Positions 59,273 to 64,000 of a DNA stretch of 64,000 bases are shown piece after piece (the stretch's first letter is position 1; each line of letters begins with the position of its first letter). Source of the stretch: Chlamydiota bacterium (lineage in GTDB: Bacteria; Chlamydiota; Chlamydiia; Chlamydiales; Rhabdochlamydiaceae); contig JAKEHU010000029.1 of NCBI GenBank assembly GCA_022614855.1, positions 86,089-150,088 on the forward strand, in the 5' to 3' direction. The notes beneath the pieces were generated by a model. It worked only from the letters and a program-made list of their open reading frames with translations. It was not told the origin of the DNA and did not search any database. A program made the translations under genes and the position numbers.

Positions 59273-62067
59273 TTGCTACCTTTTACTGCAAAAAAATGGG
59301 TTGCAATTCTGCTTAAAATCCAAACAGTTGCTGTAGTAGCAAAAATAACCATCCATTCCTTCATTCCTAGGAAAACTGTACCAAACACGATTCGAAGCGA
59401 TGGAATGTAAAGCACAAGCAGTTGTAATAGCAGGGAACTGGCCAAAGCAGAGAGGAGCCAAAAATTGGAAAAAAAGGAGAGCTTGTACTCTTTTCGCACC
59501 ATTTGCGCTCTGACAAGCTCTAGAACCACAAGCGAGGTAAAGGCCATTGTTTGCGCCATAGCAACACTTGTAGAAAGACCAATGTAACAAGTAGTGAGCG
59601 CACCTATGCCAACAAAAATGCCAATTGTCAAAAGAAAGAAAAACCGCTTTTTCGATAAGATTCTCTCTTCCATCTTTCTTGGAGGTCTGTCCATTGCTCT
59701 TGGATCAATGGGATCTAAAGCAAGGCTGATTGCCGGTGCTCCATCTGTGATTAAATTGATCCAAAGGAGTTGTACAGGTAAAAGAGCGACAAAAGGCTTG
59801 CCATCTGGCCCGGAAAAGCCCAAAAGCATGCTGGCAAAAATCACCAAAATTTCTGCAAAATTAGAAGATAGAAGATAGCTGACAAATTTGACGATATTAT
59901 CATAAATTCCTCTTCCTTCTTCCACTGCGCTAACAATCGAGGCAAAGTTATCATCTAAAATCACCATATCGGATGTCTGTTTTGCAACATCTGTCCCTGT
60001 AATTCCCATTGCAATGCCGATATCTGCTTCTCGAATGGCTGGTGCATCATTGACCCCATCCCCTGTCATCGCAGTTATATGCCCTAGCTTCTGAAAGGCA
60101 TAGACAATGCGGATTTTATGCTCAGCCGAAATCCTTGCAAAAATGTTTACTTCCTTGGCTTTTTCTATTAATGTCCCCTCATCCATCTCATCCAATTCAG
60201 CTCCGGTGATCGCCTTTTCGCTTTCTCGAATCATATTTAATTCTCTGCCAATGGCAAGAGCTGTTTCTTTATGATCCCCTGTTACCATTACAGGTCGAAT
60301 TCCTGCTCGTTTGCATTTTTCGATCGCCTCTTTTGCCTCTTTTCTAGGAGGATCCCTAAGTGCAATTAAGCCAACAAAGACAAGATCCCTTTCTGCTGGT
60401 TCTTCCTTCTTTTCCAAAGTTTTATATGCAAGAGCCAAAACGCGAAGACCCTGAGATGCTAATTTTTCATTTGCTTCAAGAACCATCCTCCTTTTTTCTT
60501 TAGTTAGTACTTCTCTCTTTCCTTGATGCCAAATGGAAGAAGAGTGGGTGATAACCACATCGGGAGCCCCTTTAGCAAAAAGGATTCTTCCCTCTTGTGA
60601 ACCTATCTCAATAAAATTCCCTTCGATATTTCGGTTCTTTTGGTCAGATTCTCTAAATTTTTTCTCGGCCCTAGTTTTTCCAATACTGTCCTCGGAAAAA
60701 TTTAGAGAATCTGCCTCAAAATCTCCTGAAATCTCATTGGAAATTTTATTGAGATAGGTTCTTGCCTTTCGAACCATGCTCATCATTTTGCGATCGGAAT
60801 CAAAAGGAAATTCTTCAATCAGGGGATAATCGTGTTCTAAATCTTCTTTTTTTACATTGATCAAATGAGCAGCTTTTAAAAGAGCCCCTTCTGTGGGATC
60901 GCCAATAAGAGTGACTTTTCCCTCTTTGATATAGAGCTGCGCATTGTTGCAAAGCAGTGCTACTTTTAATAGCTCTTTTGCTACAGATAAATCCTCGCTT
61001 TCCACATCGATCATCGCCCCATCGATCCAAATTTTTTTGGCACTCATTTCATTTAGCGTCAATGTTCCCGTCTTATCTGTGCAGATGACAGTGGTACAAC
61101 CCAGAGTTTCTACTGAGGAGAGCATGCGGATAAGCGCTTGTCGTTTTGCCATTTTTCTTACTCCCACCGAAAGCGCGATAGTCACTGCAGCCGGCAATCC
61201 TTCAGGAATGGCTGCAACTGCAAGGCTGATCGCCGTTAAAAAAAGGGTGATGAGAGAATAGTCTTTAAAAAGGCCGAAAAAAAAGACGATTCCCACAATT
61301 CCAATGCAAATGAAGACCAGTCTTTTCCCCAAAATCGAAAGTTGGCGTTGAAGAGGAGTTGGTTCCTTTTTTTCCTCTTTTTCCAAAAGGGCTGCAATCT
61401 TTCCAATTTCGGTTTGGATTGCTGTAGCTGTTACAATTACATACCCCTTTCCATTCACTGCGATCGTACCTCTAAAAGCCATATTGACTTTATCGCCGAG
61501 AGAAATCCGCTTTGATTCCAAGACGTTAGTAGTTTTCTCCACCGGCAATGACTCTCCCGTTAAAGATGCCTCATTGGTATAAAATTGCGCTGCATAGACA
61601 ACGCGCCCATCTGCAGGAATATTGTCTCCCGCTTCAATGAGCAAAAGATCTCCTAAGACGACCTTTTCTGCAGGGATCACTTGAAGATTTCCCTCTCTGA
61701 TTACTTTAGCGGTGGGTGAGGAAAGTTTTTTTAAAGCCTCTAAACTTTTTTCTGCACGAAATTCTTGGATAAATCCCAAAGCTGCATTTAATAAAATGAT
61801 GGCTCCAATCGCCCAAGCATCGATGGTTTCTCCGAGAAAACCCGCTACAAAAGCAGCTACAATCAAAAGCCAAACGATCAAACTAGAAAACTGTCTTGCG
61901 AAGATTTTAGCGATGGAGATTTTTTTCTTTTCGGGAAGTTTGTTTAAGCCATATTGTTGTAACCGTGAATTTACTTCAATTTGATCGAGTCCAAATTTAC
62001 TATCTGTTTTCCACTGGCTACAAATTTCATCAATAGAAAGGTTCCAAGGTTGTATATCTCTATCCAT
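59269..62067 (-). CDS. P2-type cation-transporting ATPase with a palindrome-derived insert
   Basis: The 932-residue protein has ten predicted membrane helices, the TGES actuator motif (SLTGESLPVEK), ICTDKTGTLT (phosphorylated Asp, about residue 337), KGAPDVV in the nucleotide-binding domain, TGDHKETALAIG and TGDGVNDAPAI. The N-terminal cation_ATPase_N and the C-terminal domain fit SERCA/PMR1-like calcium pumps; the ion is not certain. Relative to the usual FDSDRK...KGAP spacing it has an extra stretch of about 54 residues, which coincides with the palindrome at 60599-60761. The start is the third of three ATGs (MDRDIQPW). Confidence 0.92.
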   Translation of the reverse strand: MDRDIQPWNLSIDEICSQWKTDSKFGLDQIEVNSRLQQYGLNKLPEKKKISIAKIFARQFSSLIVWLLIVAAFVAGFLGETIDAWAIGAIILLNAALGFIQEFRAEKSLEALKKLSSPTAKVIREGNLQVIPAEKVVLGDLLLIEAGDNIPADGRVVYAAQFYTNEASLTGESLPVEKTTNVLESKRISLGDKVNMAFRGTIAVNGKGYVIVTATAIQTEIGKIAALLEKEEKKEPTPLQRQLSILGKRLVFICIGIVGIVFFFGLFKDYSLITLFLTAISLAVAAIPEGLPAAVTIALSVGVRKMAKRQALIRMLSSVETLGCTTVICTDKTGTLTLNEMSAKKIWIDGAMIDVESEDLSVAKELLKVALLCNNAQLYIKEGKVTLIGDPTEGALLKAAHLINVKKEDLEHDYPLIEEFPFDSDRKMMSMVRKARTYLNKISNEISGDFEADSLNFSEDSIGKTRAEKKFRESDQKNRNIEGNFIEIGSQEGRILFAKGAPDVVITHSSSIWHQGKREVLTKEKRRMVLEANEKLASQGLRVLALAYKTLEKKEEPAERDLVFVGLIALRDPPRKEAKEAIEKCKRAGIRPVMVTGDHKETALAIGRELNMIRESEKAITGAELDEMDEGTLIEKAKEVNIFARISAEHKIRIVYAFQKLGHITAMTGDGVNDAPAIREADIGIAMGITGTDVAKQTSDMVILDDNFASIVSAVEEGRGIYDNIVKFVSYLLSSNFAEILVIFASMLLGFSGPDGKPFVALLPVQLLWINLITDGAPAISLALDPIDPRAMDRPPRKMEERILSKKRFFFLLTIGIFVGIGALTTCYIGLSTSVAMAQTMAFTSLVVLELVRAQMVRKEYKLSFFSNFWLLSALASSLLLQLLVLYIPSLRIVFGTVFLGMKEWMVIFATTATVWILSRIATHFFAVKGSK
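60599..60761. repeat. In-frame palindromic element inside the ATPase gene
   Basis: GAACCTATCTCAATAAAATT at 60599 is repeated in inverse orientation, ending at 60761. A second matching block AGATTCTCTAAATTTTT lies nearer the centre (60647 and its inverse near 60697-60713). The arms are about 68 nt each, with weaker similarity between blocks. The element is fully translated, giving YLNKISNEISGDFEADSLNF from one arm and FRESDQKNRNIEGNFIEI from the other. Confidence 0.85.
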
Positions 62068-62151
62068 CATCATCTCGATAACATAGAGGAAATTTTAAAA
62101 ATATGCAAAAGTGGGTTTAGATATTATTGAGAATTTGGTAAAGGAAAAGGT

Positions 62152-62494
62152 ATGAACCTATCCCTTAATTTAGCTTTGTATCTTTTTGATCTTTTTTCCG
62201 AATTTAGATCGCTTTTTCTTAGAGACTGTTATCGAATTAAGGCTTCGTCGCTTTTCGGGATTATTTTGGCCGCTTTTCGATTCAAATTGCAGGGGTCATA
62301 TACGCAGTTGATATTACCCTTGAAATTTGAAGTTGAAAAGCAGCTCAAAAGAACCCAAAAAATCGACAGAAGCTTAATTCGACAACAGTCTCCTAGCCAT
62401 GTGTTTTTCACATTGCCTTCGAAAAAACGATCCAAATTCGTACAAAAATCTCTAAAAATCTACAAAAATGCGAAGCATTAAGGGATAAGTTCAT
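62152..62494. repeat. 343-bp palindromic (MITE-like) element
   Basis: This fills the 420-bp gap between the ATPase gene and the small gene at 62493. The ends are inverted: ATGAACCTATCCCTTAATT at 62152 and CATTAAGGGATAAGTTCAT ending at 62494. Matching blocks continue inward: CGAATTTAGATCG, AGAGACTGTTATCGAATTAA, and a centre near 62308. The right arm has about 25-30 extra nt. A frame of 109 codons within it is treated as non-coding. Confidence 0.8.
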
Positions 62495-62798
62495 GGAAAT
62501 CAGAGGCATTCCACCATTTTCTACTCCTTGGGAAACTCCACAAGGGCAATTGAGCATTGCTCTAGAAAATCTGCAGAATCTCCTTTCTTCAGATGGTCCT
62601 CCTCAAAAAGTTCAAATCAAAAATTTGAAGGAACGGGTATATGAATTAACTGAGCATCTTCAAGACGAGCATTTGAGCGAAATGGTAGCAAAACTCCTCG
62701 CAGATTTGGATGAATATGAAAATAATCCTTTGAGCGAGGGGGGACCAGTTAAAATTAGCGCAGATTTCGATGAAATACAAAAAAAACTAAAATCTTAA
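62493..62798 (+). CDS. Small helical protein, tandem paralogue 1
   Basis: The 101-residue protein has a short Pro-rich N-terminus, then a helical part (IALENLQNLLSSDGPPQKVQ, LSEMVAKLLADLDEYENNP). AAGGGAT of the flanking palindrome end serves as Shine-Dalgarno 9 nt before ATG. It is a paralogue of the next gene (shared LADLDEYENNP versus LTLDLDQYKSNP). There is no signal or known domain. Confidence 0.7.
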   Translation: MEIRGIPPFSTPWETPQGQLSIALENLQNLLSSDGPPQKVQIKNLKERVYELTEHLQDEHLSEMVAKLLADLDEYENNPLSEGGPVKISADFDEIQKKLKS

Positions 62799-62807
62799 AG
62801 AGTCTAA

Positions 62808-63119
62808 ATGGAAGGCAATTCTCCCTATCATGTTCGCCCCTTCCCCCAACAACCAAAAAGGGGCGGAGTCAAACTCATTGCTAGCTTGGAAGAATTGGAA
62901 AAGTGGCTCTCGTTAGAGGGATCAAAACCGGATGAATTGGATGCGATACTAACAAAAATTCACAGTGCCACGCAGACAATGAATGATGCGAAATTGGTCG
63001 ATCTTTTAAGACAGCTCACCCTTGATCTCGATCAGTACAAGAGCAATCCCCAAGAATCTATCAAGGAAAAAATTCTTAAAGATCTTACCATTATTCGAAA
63101 GGAATTAAAACATTTATAG
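62808..63119 (+). CDS. Small helical protein, tandem paralogue 2
   Basis: The 103-residue protein has a Pro/Arg-rich N-terminus (SPYHVRPFPQQPKRGG) and the same helical region as its neighbour (LIASLEELEKWLSLEGSKPD, LLRQLTLDLDQYKSNP). It lies 9 nt downstream and was probably formed by tandem duplication. The function is unknown. Confidence 0.7.
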   Translation: MEGNSPYHVRPFPQQPKRGGVKLIASLEELEKWLSLEGSKPDELDAILTKIHSATQTMNDAKLVDLLRQLTLDLDQYKSNPQESIKEKILKDLTIIRKELKHL

Positions 63120-63180
63120 ACCTATTTCTTTTTTCTTCATCCCTGTAAAATCTCTGGCAAAAATTTCATTTAGGTAAAAT

Positions 63181-63753
63181 ATGAGTAATAGTGTTCAACC
63201 TTCATCAGGTTCAAATAGTGATTCTGAAATTGATCCATTACCCAGTAGTAGACTTGAAAAAATTAATGAGGGCGAAGAAGACTTTGAAGAAATAATAAAT
63301 TTAGTAAATTATGTTAAATTGTGTAATCAAGTTTTGGGCGATAATGTAAATGAAAACACTTCTATTAAATCTAAAAAGCGATCTATACAAGAATATAAAA
63401 ATATGAACATGGACACTGCGAAAGTTAGACTTCTTACTCTTTTAACTAACTTTAATAAAAATTTATTTAAAATTATGAACAATGATAATAATGCTCTTGC
63501 CATATATTACGGAAAATTTACAACTAATTTGAGCGAATTGTATGGTTATTTAAAGAACCCAGAAGAATTATATAAAAACTCAAAAAAAATTTCAGATTTG
63601 CAGCAATCTATTGAATCTTGGTCAAAAATGATTGAAGAAATAGCTAAATATAAAGAAATTCTTGGAACAGATCTAATTCAAACTTTAAGAGATTTTCATA
63701 AGGAAGCATTGGAGATTTGTTCAAGTATAAGTTCGCCTGTGCTCACTAAATAA
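63181..63753 (+). CDS. Hypothetical helical protein, paralogue of the next gene
   Basis: The 190-residue protein has a Ser/Asp/Glu-rich disordered start (about residues 1-35), then helices rich in Asn, Lys and Leu. It has no signal peptide or known domain. The part NTSIKSKKRSIQEYKNM around residue 60 resembles LLTRSIKKRSSLEIDDA of the next, incomplete gene, so the two are likely paralogues. TAGG precedes ATG by about 6 nt. Confidence 0.65.
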   Translation: MSNSVQPSSGSNSDSEIDPLPSSRLEKINEGEEDFEEIINLVNYVKLCNQVLGDNVNENTSIKSKKRSIQEYKNMNMDTAKVRLLTLLTNFNKNLFKIMNNDNNALAIYYGKFTTNLSELYGYLKNPEELYKNSKKISDLQQSIESWSKMIEEIAKYKEILGTDLIQTLRDFHKEALEICSSISSPVLTK

Positions 63754-63772
63754 AAAGTTTAAGCTAAAAAAT

Positions 63773-64000
63773 ATGTCTTTTCCATCCATCAATTTTACAC
63801 CCAATTATGATAGTGATACTGAGATGGTCGATAGCAAGCCTGCAACGCACTATGATAGTAGTGATGAACGTGATGCAGAAATCGATCAAATACAAATAGT
63901 ATACGCTAAGTTATTAATTAAGCTTCAACCAGAATATCCTAAAGACAACCTACTTACACGTTCTATTAAAAAGCGTTCTTCATTGGAAATTGATGATGCC
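63773..64000 (+). CDS. Hypothetical protein, 3' end outside the window
   Basis: The frame is open from ATG 63773 to the window end (76 codons). It begins MSFPSINFTPNYDSDTEMVD, Asp/Ser-rich, and then becomes helical and basic. It is similar in plan to the preceding gene, 19 nt upstream. The C-terminus is unknown. Confidence 0.55.
   Translation, partial: MSFPSINFTPNYDSDTEMVDSKPATHYDSSDERDAEIDQIQIVYAKLLIKLQPEYPKDNLLTRSIKKRSSLEIDDA

Noticed and set aside
62152..62481. A 109-codon plus-strand frame and an overlapping minus-strand frame inside the 62-kb palindrome
   Set aside because: Both frames are explained by the inverted repeat; the half-copy at 35580 has a stop at the equivalent place, so coding is not conserved.

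Overview
The window is about 64 kb of AT-rich bacterial chromosome. It most likely comes from an amoeba-associated (environmental) member of the Chlamydiota. Four things support this. First, it has a double-length UvrA with four ATPase cassettes. Second, it has the chlamydial gene pairs pknD-valS and cdaA-cdaR-acyltransferase. Third, it has a CHLPS-43kDa/DUF818-like hydrolase. Fourth, it has a giant DUF3638-like protein, tandem ankyrin proteins and other host-directed candidates. No sequence search was possible, so genus and species are not assigned.

Layout. 1-9.2 kb is mostly accessory and on the minus strand: a gene cut by the window edge, a frameshifted family member, an endonuclease/exonuclease/phosphatase-fold protein, umuC and an unusual umuD, and two tandem ankyrin paralogues. 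9.4-11.1 kb holds small genes (a Gly/Tyr-rich exported protein, an antitoxin-like protein, a 49-residue basic protein), a signal-peptide-bearing Nudix protein, and a tRNA-Ser(UGA) beside two tRNA-end-mimicking palindromic repeats. 11.1-20 kb is housekeeping: infC-rpmI-rplT-pheS, tRNA-Val(GAC), an MnmM-like methylase, folC, a PHP phosphoesterase, murB, nusB and dps. 19.7-24.8 kb is one tightly coupled plus-strand operon: diadenylate cyclase, its regulator, a glycosyltransferase, a lipid A acyltransferase and rsmE. 24.9-46 kb holds a candidate cysteine-protease effector, pyk, the double uvrA, small membrane and family genes, trpS, pknD, valS, DAHP synthase, a lipoprotein and fumC. 46.3-57.2 kb is a single 3628-residue helicase-like gene. 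57.2-62 kb has a dienelactone hydrolase, a VKOR-like plus SPW membrane pair, a glutaredoxin and a P-type cation ATPase. 62.1-64 kb has a large palindromic element followed by tandem small paralogous genes.

The most striking non-genic layer is a set of long imperfect palindromes and dispersed repeats. One is inserted in frame in the ATPase nucleotide-binding domain. One supplies the start of umuD. One 343-bp palindrome has a half-copy overlapping the stop of another gene. An AAAGGCTAAAG repeat occurs at gene ends. Several first genes of transcription units have a -10 box 6-10 nt before ATG, which suggests frequent leaderless transcription. No CRISPR array, rRNA operon, intact insertion sequence or prophage was seen.
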